DNA from: a virus
DNA length: 32,805 nt
Strand: one strand, 5' to 3'
IMG/VR virus record: IMGVR_UViG_3300034117_001391
Coordinates: 1 to 32,805 of that record
Under the pieces are notes generated by a model that ran no database searches, was not told the DNA's origin, and saw only the letters and a program-made list of their open reading frames with translations. The translations under genes and the position numbers were made by a program. Of this stretch, positions 15,726 through 21,889 are shown piece by piece; position 1 is the stretch's first letter; the number at the start of each line of letters is the position of its first letter.

Positions 15726-15923
15726 TTAGAAGATTGGTGGATCGCCAGGTCTCCAGTGGTTTCTTGCTTCTCGTTTAGCCTTGTTCAAACGCTTGCGATT
15801 AGCCGCTAAAGCCTCATAAAGGTCTCCAGTAACAGCCTTTTGAAGTTCTTTTACAACCAAATCTAAAGCCTCTTGGGCTTCTGTAAGCTCAGTAAAAGCT
15901 TCGTGTTTAGTCTTCGCCGGCAA
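15726..15923 (-). CDS. Small coiled-coil protein
   Basis: A 65-residue, strongly charged protein predicted to be almost wholly helical (EAFTELTEAQEALDLVVKEL, then LAANRKRLNKAKREARNHW). The end, WRPGDPPIF, is a compact Pro-rich tail. Translation begins at TTG (15923), overlapping the end of the preceding gene, with AAGGGAAAC just upstream. I do not recognise the family. It is the last gene of the early module before the noncoding region with the tmRNA-like element. Confidence 0.65.
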   Translation of the reverse strand: MPAKTKHEAFTELTEAQEALDLVVKELQKAVTGDLYEALAANRKRLNKAKREARNHWRPGDPPIF

Positions 15924-16086
15924 TAGTTTCCCTTATGTTTGCAAGCATTTGAGTTAGCTGAACCAGTTCGTTAGCTAATACAACTGTTTCCGAGGTCGTA
16001 TCTTTCAACGCTTCTAGGCGCTCATCAAGGCTTGCGCTTAGTGCTTCAAGCTGCTCAAGTTCTTTCTTTCCAATACTTTCAGTCAT
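15907..16086 (-). CDS. Small helical protein
   Basis: A 59-residue acidic protein beginning at ATG 16086 (MTESIGKKELEQLEAL). This start is preferred over upstream extensions because AAGGAAG lies 9 bases before it. The whole chain looks like one long coiled coil (LSASLDERLEALKDTT, ELVQLTQMLANIRETI). It overlaps both neighbours by a few bases. It and the next small coiled-coil protein may act together, but this is only suggested by adjacency. No family recognised. Confidence 0.7.
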   Translation of the reverse strand: MTESIGKKELEQLEALSASLDERLEALKDTTSETVVLANELVQLTQMLANIRETIAGED

Positions 16087-16204
16087 TTTTTTCTTCTTCC
16101 TTCGGCTGCGTTGTGTGGCAATTACATGTGCACTTCTGTTCCAAATTACTTTCCCAACAGGCCTCATGCCAACCGGTCAAGCACCAACCATACATAGACG
16201 TCAT
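16079..16204 (-). CDS. Small Cys/His-rich protein (probable zinc binder)
   Basis: A 41-residue protein found in the gap. Its ATG (16204) overlaps the upstream stop as ATGA and has AGGAAG 8 bases upstream. The sequence has the pattern W-C-L-T-G-x-H-x-x-C .. C-T-C-N-C-H, a Cys/His arrangement I recall from many small uncharacterised actinophage proteins, probably a compact zinc fold. The end is charged (PKEEEKND). It overlaps the next gene by 8 bases, in keeping with this operon's style. Confidence 0.7.
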   Translation of the reverse strand: MTSMYGWCLTGWHEACWESNLEQKCTCNCHTTQPKEEEKND

Positions 16205-17130
16205 AACAATACTTCCTGCGGATCGCTCCAGGTAAATGGCAGTCGTGCAACCTTGTAGTCAGTTGCGGGCTTATAGGTTCGCATTTTGACTTTGCTATTA
16301 CCTCGGTTTTGGAACTTAACGTGTTTGAAGTATTCGCAAAGAGTATGCTCAAGAGCGCGATCATCGAACTTTAGCCGTGTTGTGTTTTCGAATAGCATTG
16401 GCATTGGTAAAAAGTCAAATGCGTCAGAAAGCTCAGACTGCAAACTCTTTAGGTTACCTTGATCAGTATCTTCGCAATACTTGAGCCCAGCTTTTGCACC
16501 AGGCCCCATTGCAGGACTAAACCAATTGCTTACTGAATTATTCGCTGCGTCTAATGCACTGCCAACCCATACGAGGTCCATAAGAAGCTGATCAGCAAGG
16601 AAGTCGCCAATACTAAAGATTGACCGCAGTAATTGCCAAGCTTTGCGAGCGTCTCTTTCAAGAACTATTGCACGGCTGATTGCTTCCGCTGCGGGAATCA
16701 AATCTTTGTTGCTTGTTGCATGGCATAGCTGCGACAGGTCTGGGCATCGAACATAAGCCCCAGTAAAGTTTGCCTTTCTATTGCTCAAAAACCCGTATAA
16801 CCGAATTGGGTTTGCAAACGCATTTTCTAGAGTATCAAACTCTTGAAGCATTGCCTGAGACGTTTCAATTTTGTTGAATAGTCTGAATCGAATTGTGTCA
16901 GCAACTGTTTGAGCAAACGTGTATTCAAAATGATCGGCAACTGCCCAACCTTGAATTTCATTGAACAGGTAAATGCTGTTTCGATCAAGTTCGCGCCAAA
17001 TGTTTGTGTAGTGATGCTGATCCAATACGGCGCTTTCTTCAAGATCAAGACTATAACCGTAAGTTTTCCGCAGCCAAATCTTGTGCCTAAGGGTCGCAAA
17101 CTCTTTGATTGGTAAAACTTGATTATTCAT
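16201..17130 (-). CDS. Putative DNA base-hypermodification enzyme (HMUDK_hel/aGPT-PPlase-like)
   Basis: A 309-residue protein resembling, in my reading, the helical family of 5-hmdU DNA kinase helical domains and alpha-glutamyl/putrescinyl thymine pyrophosphorylases, enzymes that act on hydroxymethylated pyrimidines in phage DNA. Visible motifs: RHKIWLRKTYG (15-25), HYTNIWRELDR (40-50, the family's FTNVYRExDR signature), FSIGDFLADQLLMDL (172-186, a DNA-glycosylase-like turn) and MGPGAKAGL (208-216, like GPGAxRGL). No kinase P-loop is present, so it corresponds to the helical part only. It shares the early operon with dNMP kinase, a ThyA-like enzyme and a dUTPase-like enzyme. The exact reaction is unknown. 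Confidence 0.7.
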   Translation of the reverse strand: MNNQVLPIKEFATLRHKIWLRKTYGYSLDLEESAVLDQHHYTNIWRELDRNSIYLFNEIQGWAVADHFEYTFAQTVADTIRFRLFNKIETSQAMLQEFDTLENAFANPIRLYGFLSNRKANFTGAYVRCPDLSQLCHATSNKDLIPAAEAISRAIVLERDARKAWQLLRSIFSIGDFLADQLLMDLVWVGSALDAANNSVSNWFSPAMGPGAKAGLKYCEDTDQGNLKSLQSELSDAFDFLPMPMLFENTTRLKFDDRALEHTLCEYFKHVKFQNRGNSKVKMRTYKPATDYKVARLPFTWSDPQEVLL

Positions 17131-17351
17131 TTCTTTGCTCCCTTAGCTTTATTGTAAGCAAGTATTGCGCTGCGATCTCTTGCGCCTTCTTCGTATCTTC
17201 CGAGGTGAAACGCATTGTTGACGTGTTCTGTTGTAAGAATACCGTCAACGGCTTGCGCAGCAATTGGTGTTTGCTTGCGCCAGCTAGTATCGTATCTTTC
17301 GCGTTCTAAATCAAGCCACCAAATTTCAACTGGGTCACTCCTCTGCGCCAT
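17127..17351 (-). CDS. Small conserved-type protein, function unknown
   Basis: A 74-residue protein starting at ATG 17351 after AAAGGACTAAAAG. The sequence begins RSDPVEIWWLDLERERYD and ends with a basic NKAKGAKK tail; it is rich in acidic and aromatic residues early and basic residues late. No family recognised. Its stop overlaps the start of the base-hypermodification homologue by 4 bases, so the two are translationally coupled. Confidence 0.68.
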   Translation of the reverse strand: MAQRSDPVEIWWLDLERERYDTSWRKQTPIAAQAVDGILTTEHVNNAFHLGRYEEGARDRSAILAYNKAKGAKK

Positions 17352-17355
17352 TCTT

Positions 17356-17676
17356 TTAGTCCTTTCTAAACTGACTACTGTTTACCCAAATTTCGCCAGG
17401 GTCTCCACCCCAGGCGTCCCAAGCAACGCGACCAGGAGACGGATAACCGGCTTCTCCTCGGCTGAAACCTTTTGCCTTCTTGTCGACGGCGTGACGAGCA
17501 AAATAAGATCTCATTCTGTTGATCGTATCATCGCTTACAGGATTACCGTTTGCTAGTTGTGAAGCTCTTGTTCGTCCAACGGCGGTAAATCCTGATCCTG
17601 CTTTTCCTTCAGCAATCCATTCAACGGCTCTTGCCGCTGCGTCCTGGACCAACTTTGGTGGTTTATACGTTGCCAT
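17356..17676 (-). CDS. Phage protein with GYPSxGRxAWxxWGGD signature
   Basis: A 106-residue protein made of one small domain: VQDAAARAVEWIAEGKAG, GRTRASQLANGNPVSDDTI, RMRSYFARHAVDKK and GYPSPGRVAWDAWGGDPGE. This domain occurs in many phage and mobile-element proteins, either alone or fused to head proteins; I know of no firm function. The pattern of two helices and a conserved Trp/Gly-rich end suggests a binding module. It lies in the early operon, away from the head genes. Confidence 0.72.
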   Translation of the reverse strand: MATYKPPKLVQDAAARAVEWIAEGKAGSGFTAVGRTRASQLANGNPVSDDTINRMRSYFARHAVDKKAKGFSRGEAGYPSPGRVAWDAWGGDPGEIWVNSSQFRKD

Positions 17677-17690
17677 TATTTCCTCTTTTC

Positions 17691-17897
17691 TTAGTTTGTT
17701 TTCATGTAAATTTCGGCCCGTGAGCCATTACGGTTTGCAACTCGGATTTCAAAGTCATAAGCTTTTGCGTACCTGTAAGCCGCACTCACGCCCATTTCAC
17801 CGATAAAGGCCCAACTACCAGGACGAGACTTGATCTCGCTCGCAATAGTTTGCCAATTACGGTTTTTTTGAACCGGTGGCTCTTTCCAGTCAATCAC
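17691..17897 (-). CDS. Small alpha/beta protein, function unknown
   Basis: A 68-residue protein starting at GTG (17897) behind an excellent AAGGAG site. The sequence has NRNWQTIASEIKSRPGSWAF near the N-terminus, a helix (VSAAYRYAKAYDFEIRVAN) and a final strand AEIYMKTN. Similar small proteins with 'W..IA..L...PG.W' occur in actinophages without a known role. No catalytic motif seen. Confidence 0.68.
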   Translation of the reverse strand: MIDWKEPPVQKNRNWQTIASEIKSRPGSWAFIGEMGVSAAYRYAKAYDFEIRVANRNGSRAEIYMKTN

Positions 17898-17917
17898 TGC
17901 TTTCTCCTTTATTAGTT

Positions 17918-18067
17918 TTATTTTTGAAACTTTTCAGCAAAGTAACCCGCGCCAAGGACCACTAAAACAAGAACAGTCGCTGATGCCAGCGGCGTGTTTC
18001 TGTTCGCAATGGCAACGATACCTTCAACAAAAACCCACGAAAGGCCTGTAGCAAGTACAAACTTCAT
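17918..18067 (-). CDS. Small two-segment membrane protein
   Basis: A 49-residue hydrophobic protein: MKFVLATGLSWVFVEGIVAI forms the first membrane segment and ASATVLVLVVLGAGYFAEK the second. ATG 18067 is chosen over the longer frame because GGAGG lies 8 bases before it and the ATG overlaps the upstream stop as ATGA. It lies in the early operon, far from the lysis genes, so a role in early host takeover or superinfection control is possible but not shown. Confidence 0.72.
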   Translation of the reverse strand: MKFVLATGLSWVFVEGIVAIANRNTPLASATVLVLVVLGAGYFAEKFQK

Positions 18068-18186
18068 TTGATGAACCTCCTTTTCAAAGCTGGTTTCCAA
18101 AACGCGTGCCAACGGTTTTCAAGTGTAAGACGAATTTCGAATAGTCTTCTGTGCAAACTGGTTGCCTGTCTTCTGTGCCTAGCCAC
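18064..18186 (-). CDS. Small basic protein, GTG start
   Basis: A 40-residue, strongly basic protein (VARHRRQATSLHRRLFEIRL at the start; AFWKPALKRRFIK at the end). GTG 18186 overlaps the end of the preceding gene by 8 bases and has GGGAGAG 3-5 bases upstream; its stop overlaps the following ATG as ATGA. This tight fit on both sides is the main reason to accept it. The many Arg and Trp residues suggest nucleic acid binding. No family recognised. Confidence 0.5.
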   Translation of the reverse strand: MARHRRQATSLHRRLFEIRLTLENRWHAFWKPALKRRFIK

Positions 18187-18364
18187 GATCTCTCCCCTCA
18201 ACAAAGTAAGCTCGTAAAGCTTCAACCGCTGCGGGTCCAATTTCAAGAGTCTCAAAACTAAGATCTCCAACTGTCGACTCAACAACTAAGCCTTCGTCAA
18301 ACATTCCCTTGTCAACAACAACTGTTATTGTGTGACCGTTCAATTCAACTTTGTATGTAGCCAT
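18179..18364 (-). CDS. Small beta-rich protein, function unknown
   Basis: A 61-residue protein starting at ATG 18364 in a TAATG overlap with the gene before it. It begins ATYKVELNGHTITVVVDKGM, suggesting two beta strands, and ends with a helix (PAAVEALRAYFVEGRDRG). I do not recognise the family. It is part of a chain of four overlapping small genes (18543 to 17918) that must be read from one transcript. Confidence 0.68.
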   Translation of the reverse strand: MATYKVELNGHTITVVVDKGMFDEGLVVESTVGDLSFETLEIGPAAVEALRAYFVEGRDRG

Positions 18365-18543
18365 TAGTTATCTTCCTCGTAATCAGAAAGCCAGTTGATC
18401 CACTCATCGTCAAGTGCCTTGTCGGTGTCAACGTCAAGAAAATCAATAACGCTCATTGCAATTTGTTTCATTTCTGCTTCTGTAAAAAGCAGCTCTGAAT
18501 CGTTCAAAGTCAGTTTGTAGTTGCCGTCAATAAATTCAATCAT
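18364..18543 (-). CDS. Small acidic protein, function unknown
   Basis: A 59-residue protein found in the gap between two longer genes. It starts at ATG 18543 overlapping the upstream TAA and ends at a TAA overlapping the next ATG. The chain begins MIEFIDGNYKLTLNDSELLF and is very acidic at the end (DDEWINWLSDYEEDN). Strong acidity and small size are also seen in DNA-mimic and anti-host proteins, but nothing here proves such a role. Confidence 0.75.
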   Translation of the reverse strand: MIEFIDGNYKLTLNDSELLFTEAEMKQIAMSVIDFLDVDTDKALDDEWINWLSDYEEDN

Positions 18544-18938
18544 TATGCAACCACCAATTCCGCTACAGACTTCTTGAAGTCAATGATCAAACAGTGAGCA
18601 CTTGACTCTGGCCATTCAACCACAATTCCATGCTTGCCAAAAATGTTCAGAACAGAAATGCCGGCTTTAGTAATTCCGTTTTCATCAATCAATCCGTTGT
18701 GGTTGAAGTAAACCTGTTCAACGGATTTTTGGTTGCGATCGTAGTAAAGATAAGAGTCATCACAATCAATTTTGAAGTGATTTCCCTGACCACCAAAGTG
18801 CCAAATAATTGCGGCATCTTCTGCAACACCAAGATCAATGCAACCGCTGCAGCAACCTGGTACGTTGCGTCTTGCCTTTACACCGTTCTTGCGAATTTCT
18901 TTCATAGCTTCTTCGAAGCGAGTTTCTAGGGTGTTCAT
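18543..18938 (-). CDS. Conserved-type protein with CCxxC motif, function unknown
   Basis: A 131-residue protein that heads an early sub-operon behind the leader at 18939-19029. Near residues 27-35 it has GCCSGCIDLG, followed by AAIIWHFGGQGNHFKID and YLYYDRN strands, and a C-terminal VVEWPESSAHCLIID. The layout is reminiscent of DUF6891-type proteins (N-terminal helix, CC..C, then a beta-rich half), but I am not sure. ATG 18938 has AGAGGAG 7 bases upstream. No enzymatic motif is recognised. Confidence 0.72.
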   Translation of the reverse strand: MNTLETRFEEAMKEIRKNGVKARRNVPGCCSGCIDLGVAEDAAIIWHFGGQGNHFKIDCDDSYLYYDRNQKSVEQVYFNHNGLIDENGITKAGISVLNIFGKHGIVVEWPESSAHCLIIDFKKSVAELVVA

Positions 18939-19029
18939 TTGGATCTCCTCTGTTTCTATTTACAAAGCCGTTTGGCTTATGTATTTATTATGCCCTGTTT
19001 TGTGCCTAAATGGGTCATTTTAGCCAAAA
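18939..19029 (-). promoter_or_regulatory. Promoter/leader cassette A with conserved hairpin
   Basis: On the minus strand this gap reads: GGCTAAAATGACCCATTTAG, then GGCATAATAAATAC (possible -10), then the hairpin AAGCC-AAAC-GGCTT (18978-18965), then GAAACAGAGGAGA and the start codon. The same order and many of the same bases occur at 24025-24095 upstream of another small gene, and the hairpin-plus-RBS part also at 26588-26651. It is probably an early phage promoter with a structured 5' leader. Confidence 0.6.
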
Positions 19030-19545
19030 TTATGTAATGTTGCCAAACTGTTGCAATTGGCTAAAAGGCTTGTTTTCAAAGGCCTTTTCAATCAATTCTT
19101 CCAGGGAAGTTTGCGATCCGTCAAAACCGTCCAGGTTGACCGACTTTATTGAAACCCTGACTCCAGCATCAGACAGGTCTGTTACATAAACCTTGCTTGA
19201 TCTCCAGCCAACAATTAGCGAATCGTTTTCAAGACAGGGTGAATCAATTGAAAGCGCGTCTCCTAAAGCTCGACAAAGTTTATCGAGGTCAGGCGGGACT
19301 GTTGGCAAAATACGTTTTACAGTTTTGGGCTTGGGCAGCAGGAATGTCGCTTTGATAACAACTGGATCGGTAAAAATACTTTCATCAGCTGTTTGATGCC
19401 ACGCTTGAAACACGGCTTCTGCAACCGTCTTTCTCCAAGGCTTCAAGTTTTTTGACGCCTCAACTACTCGACCGTTGTAAACATTCTTTGATCCTTGCGG
19501 CGCAGGAATACCGTACGCGGTGAAATAAAGTTCTTTTCTAGCCAT
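19030..19545 (-). CDS. RusA-like Holliday junction resolvase
   Basis: A 171-residue protein with the RusA signature: N-terminal FTAYGIPAPQGSKNVYNGRV, then PDLDKLCRALGDALS (three conserved acidic residues of the active site) and the following IVGWRSSKVYVT strand. RusA enzymes cut four-way junctions formed by recombination and replication. The start overlaps the end of the small membrane gene by 8 bases. It goes with the SSB-like and initiator genes just upstream. Confidence 0.88.
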   Translation of the reverse strand: MARKELYFTAYGIPAPQGSKNVYNGRVVEASKNLKPWRKTVAEAVFQAWHQTADESIFTDPVVIKATFLLPKPKTVKRILPTVPPDLDKLCRALGDALSIDSPCLENDSLIVGWRSSKVYVTDLSDAGVRVSIKSVNLDGFDGSQTSLEELIEKAFENKPFSQLQQFGNIT

Positions 19546-19699
19546 GGTATCGACTCGTCAAGTATCCGGTGATTGCGCCAGCAATAACTAAATAACACGC
19601 AACCACGTAACCGATTGAAATCAAAAGACTTGACTCAGCTTCGGCAATGAGGGCAAACAGCAATGCCGCCTGCCCCCACGCCAAAATAACTGCTATCAC
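19538..19699 (-). CDS. Small membrane protein, two predicted segments
   Basis: A 53-residue protein missing from simple ORF lists. GTG 19699 overlaps the SSB-like stop (GTGA) and its TAG lies inside the start of RusA. The sequence is very hydrophobic: MIAVILAWGQAALLFALIAE, a short acidic loop, then LLISIGYVVACYLVIAGAIT and a YLTSRYHG end, so both segments probably cross the membrane. The tight overlaps on both sides support it. Function unknown. Confidence 0.68.
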   Translation of the reverse strand: MIAVILAWGQAALLFALIAEAESSLLISIGYVVACYLVIAGAITGYLTSRYHG

Positions 19700-20028
19700 C
19701 AGGTGTCTGAAACCTGTGTTGCTGGTCGTGATCCACGAACAACCGGTGAAATTTCTTTTGCACGGACTTTCATGCCAACGCCAGTTGTACCGTCCAGTTT
19801 CTGATACGTTGAAACCTTCAACGATCCGCGAACGTTTACAATTGTGTTTTCAGTTGGTGAAATTGCGTCGTCTGGCAAAGTGACGTCAATGTAATCTTTT
19901 CCAACAGTTTCCCACTCGCCAGTGGTTTGGTTCTTTGCTCTTTGTGCGTGACTCAACTTCGCAACTCGACCCCAGTCAAAAGTTTTGACCTCGTTGACGT
20001 AGCCTTCGAACTCGATGTTTAGTGCCAT
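19696..20028 (-). CDS. Single-strand DNA-binding-like protein
   Basis: About 110 residues from ATG 20028 (MALNIEFEGYVNEVKTFDWG); a longer frame starting at 20058 is less likely. The beta-rich pattern (VAKLSHAQRAK, DYIDVTLPDD, NTIVNVRGSLKVSTYQKLDG, VGMKVRAKEISPV) fits an OB-fold SSB-like protein of the actinophage type. A polar tail follows (RGSRPATQVSDTW). It lies between the replication initiator and RusA, which fits a role in replication and recombination. Confidence 0.68.
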   Translation of the reverse strand: MALNIEFEGYVNEVKTFDWGRVAKLSHAQRAKNQTTGEWETVGKDYIDVTLPDDAISPTENTIVNVRGSLKVSTYQKLDGTTGVGMKVRAKEISPVVRGSRPATQVSDTW

Positions 20029-20085
20029 GTGTTTCTTCTTTCTTTGTTTGGGTCCCACTGCTAGCCGTGGGCACTAGTAGCAACA

Positions 20086-20991
20086 TTACTGCAAGTTGCT
20101 CTTTTTGCTGCGTAAGCAAGCCTTGCAAATTACTGCAATTCGGTCATGCTCACATTTTTTCGCCGGATTTGCTTTTGCTAGTTCTTCGGCAAGCCTAGTT
20201 TCTTCAATAATCTTTTTAGTGGTTGCTTTGTCCGAATCCATTTGCTTTGATCTTGACAACCTTAGCTTCTCAGCTTTTTCGTCGGCGGACAGCTCCCTGA
20301 CTGGATACGGTTCGTCTTCCCAACCCTGTCGGTTCAACCAGGTTGTTGGGTAGGGTATGAACTGGGTCACTGGCAGGTTCGGATCTGACGCAAGCCTTTC
20401 CGCAGCTTCAACTATAGTCTTTGAGTCAATCCCAGAATCTATAATTTTTGAAAAAGTTTTTGACGCAGCGGCTTTGCCAACTCTCCTCGGATACCTGTTC
20501 CAAAAGTCTTCAAAATCCGCATGATCAAACTTGTTTTGATCAAGTGGTTTATTTGATGGTTTACCTGATGGTTTATTGTATGGTTTGCGTGACGCTGGTG
20601 TCGCCCCTAAGGTGACGTCTACGTCGCCCCTAGGGTGACGCACAAGTCGCCCCTTGAGTGACGCCGATGTCGCCCCTCTTGCAACTTTGTGATTGACTGA
20701 TCCGTCGCACGCAGCGGGACAAACAAGTCGAATTTCGTACCTGTTAGTCCTGTAGCCAGCCATACGACCGTTTCCGCCTTGCAGGTATACTTCAACTTCG
20801 CCAAGACCTAAAAGCTCCTGTATGGACCTCTGGACCTGCCTAGTTGACGTGTTAGCGTAACGACTTAGTGTTTCTACAGAAGGCCAAGCGCCTCCGTCAC
20901 CGAGGTGATTTGCAATTCCGATCAATACCAACTTGGTTGTTCCGGACGCTTTGCTATGGTGAAGTGCTAAGGCAACCGCTTCAATACTCAT
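20086..20991 (-). CDS. Replication initiator (winged helix-turn-helix)
   Basis: This 301-residue protein has an N-terminal winged helix (about 15-90: TTKLVLIGIANHLGDGG, WPSVETLSRYANTSTRQVQR, SIQELLGLGEVEVYLQGG) as in phage O-type and DnaD-type initiators. A disordered middle is encoded by the iterons and AT-rich repeats. The DnaD-like C-terminal half has FEDFWNRYPRRVGKAAASKTF (with AAERLASDPNLP and IPYPTTWLNRQGWED). The C-terminus has two Cys-containing turns (CEHDRIAVICKAC). The protein should bind the repeats inside its own gene and load host helicase, as no phage helicase is present. Confidence 0.85.
   Translation of the reverse strand: MSIEAVALALHHSKASGTTKLVLIGIANHLGDGGAWPSVETLSRYANTSTRQVQRSIQELLGLGEVEVYLQGGNGRMAGYRTNRYEIRLVCPAACDGSVNHKVARGATSASLKGRLVRHPRGDVDVTLGATPASRKPYNKPSGKPSNKPLDQNKFDHADFEDFWNRYPRRVGKAAASKTFSKIIDSGIDSKTIVEAAERLASDPNLPVTQFIPYPTTWLNRQGWEDEPYPVRELSADEKAEKLRLSRSKQMDSDKATTKKIIEETRLAEELAKANPAKKCEHDRIAVICKACLRSKKSNLQ
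20546..20680. other. Putative replication origin: four 23-bp iterons plus four AT-rich 12-mers
   Basis: Within the initiator gene lie four head-to-tail 23-bp units (20589-20611, 20612-20634, 20635-20657, 20658-20680), each starting GTGACG and containing GTCGCCCCT at the same position. Directly beside them are four 12-bp units beginning GGTTT(A/G) (20546-20557, 20558-20569, 20570-20581, 20582-20593), three of them AT-rich. 23 is not a multiple of 3, so the units are read in different frames, which shows that the DNA and not the protein is conserved. The arrangement resembles lambda ori within gene O: initiator sites next to an unwinding region. Confidence 0.8.
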
Positions 20992-21425
20992 TCAGAATCC
21001 TCGCAGCAAGCAAATTCAGTGCAAGTTACCGCGGTATCGTCAAGGGCTCTCTTACAGGTGAAGCACTTACCTGCAATACCGTCGTATCCGTTAGCCTGTC
21101 TTGCCTCGTTCAACCCACGCTTGACAAAGTACTTGTCTAAAAATTCGTCGGCCGAACAGTCAACAACCAACATCAAGTTCATAAGAAAATGAAAGGCGTC
21201 AACAAGTTCGCTTACAAAGGCGTCTCTGTTTACATGCTTAGACTTAGCCCAAGGTTTCCAACCCGTCTCCGCCAATCCTTCATGCAGCTCGTCCATCAAG
21301 GCTAACATGTTCCAGCGTATCCATTCAATTTTTTCTTCTTCAGTTAGCTTGCTTGGATCTGAACCAAAGCTTTTGACCTGTAAACTGTGTTGAGCCTTCA
21401 AAGCATCTTGAAATGTATTCTTCAA
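20988..21425 (-). CDS. dUTPase/dCTPase-like all-alpha NTP pyrophosphatase
   Basis: A 145-residue protein that starts at TTG (21425) behind an excellent AGGAG site. The core fits the all-alpha dimeric dUTPase/MazG superfamily: IRWNMLALMDELHEGLAE (metal-binding acidic residues near 45-49), then KPWAKSK and FVSELVDAFHFLMNLML (E73, D76). T4 gp56 dCTPase/dUTPase belongs to this superfamily. A short Cys-containing tail follows (KCFTCKRALDD, CTEFACCED), perhaps a zinc knuckle. It would remove dUTP and/or dCTP and supply the mononucleotide to the neighbouring enzymes. Confidence 0.78.
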   Translation of the reverse strand: MKNTFQDALKAQHSLQVKSFGSDPSKLTEEEKIEWIRWNMLALMDELHEGLAETGWKPWAKSKHVNRDAFVSELVDAFHFLMNLMLVVDCSADEFLDKYFVKRGLNEARQANGYDGIAGKCFTCKRALDDTAVTCTEFACCEDSE

Positions 21426-21889
21426 TTGTTTCTCCTCATTTCTATTTCAACCTGAAGTCCGCATGACTCCAGAAACTTGACTGGTGTATCTATGTTAGCG
21501 TGTTCATCAACTTTGGAAACAATAAAAACAACTTTCTTCAAACCTGAATTTGCAACCAGCTTTGAGCAATCCCAGCAGCACGGATTAGTAATGTAAATAG
21601 TTCCACCCTGATAGCTTCTTCGATCAGCAAAAATAAGAGCATTTGCTTCGGCGTGAACACTTACGCAGTTTGAATAACTTGAAGTTCGATCTTGACTGTT
21701 TGACCTCGGACAATACGTTGAACAAGAATCATCGTATTGATAGCCGCTTGGTGGTCCGTTGTAACCAACCGAAACTGGCCGATTACTTGGATCAACAATT
21801 ACTGCGCCAACCTGGCGGTTAGAACAATTGCTTCTTCCAGCCATGGCTTGCGCAACCTGTAACCAGGTATCGTTCCAAGAGCTTCTCAT
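21422..21889 (-). CDS. dCMP deaminase
   Basis: A 155-residue enzyme that converts dCMP to dUMP. The zinc site is clear: HAEAN (79-83) with the catalytic Glu81, and CWDC (105-108) preceded by TNPC. The substrate region VGYNGPPSGYQYDD is family-typical, with additional Cys residues at 56 and 60 for a second zinc site. Its ATG overlaps the stop of the ThyA-like gene, and its stop overlaps the TTG of the dUTPase-like gene. It could feed dUMP to thymidine synthesis or balance the dCMP pool. Confidence 0.92.
   Translation of the reverse strand: MRSSWNDTWLQVAQAMAGRSNCSNRQVGAVIVDPSNRPVSVGYNGPPSGYQYDDSCSTYCPRSNSQDRTSSYSNCVSVHAEANALIFADRRSYQGGTIYITNPCCWDCSKLVANSGLKKVVFIVSKVDEHANIDTPVKFLESCGLQVEIEMRRNN

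Noticed and set aside
16087-16167. N-terminal extension of the small helical protein at 15907-16086
   Set aside because: The extension lies in the frame of the Cys/His-rich gene region, and a strong AAGGAAG site marks the internal ATG at 16086.
20546-20680. CRISPR array
   Set aside because: The units are head-to-tail with no unique spacers and lie inside a coding gene; they fit origin iterons.
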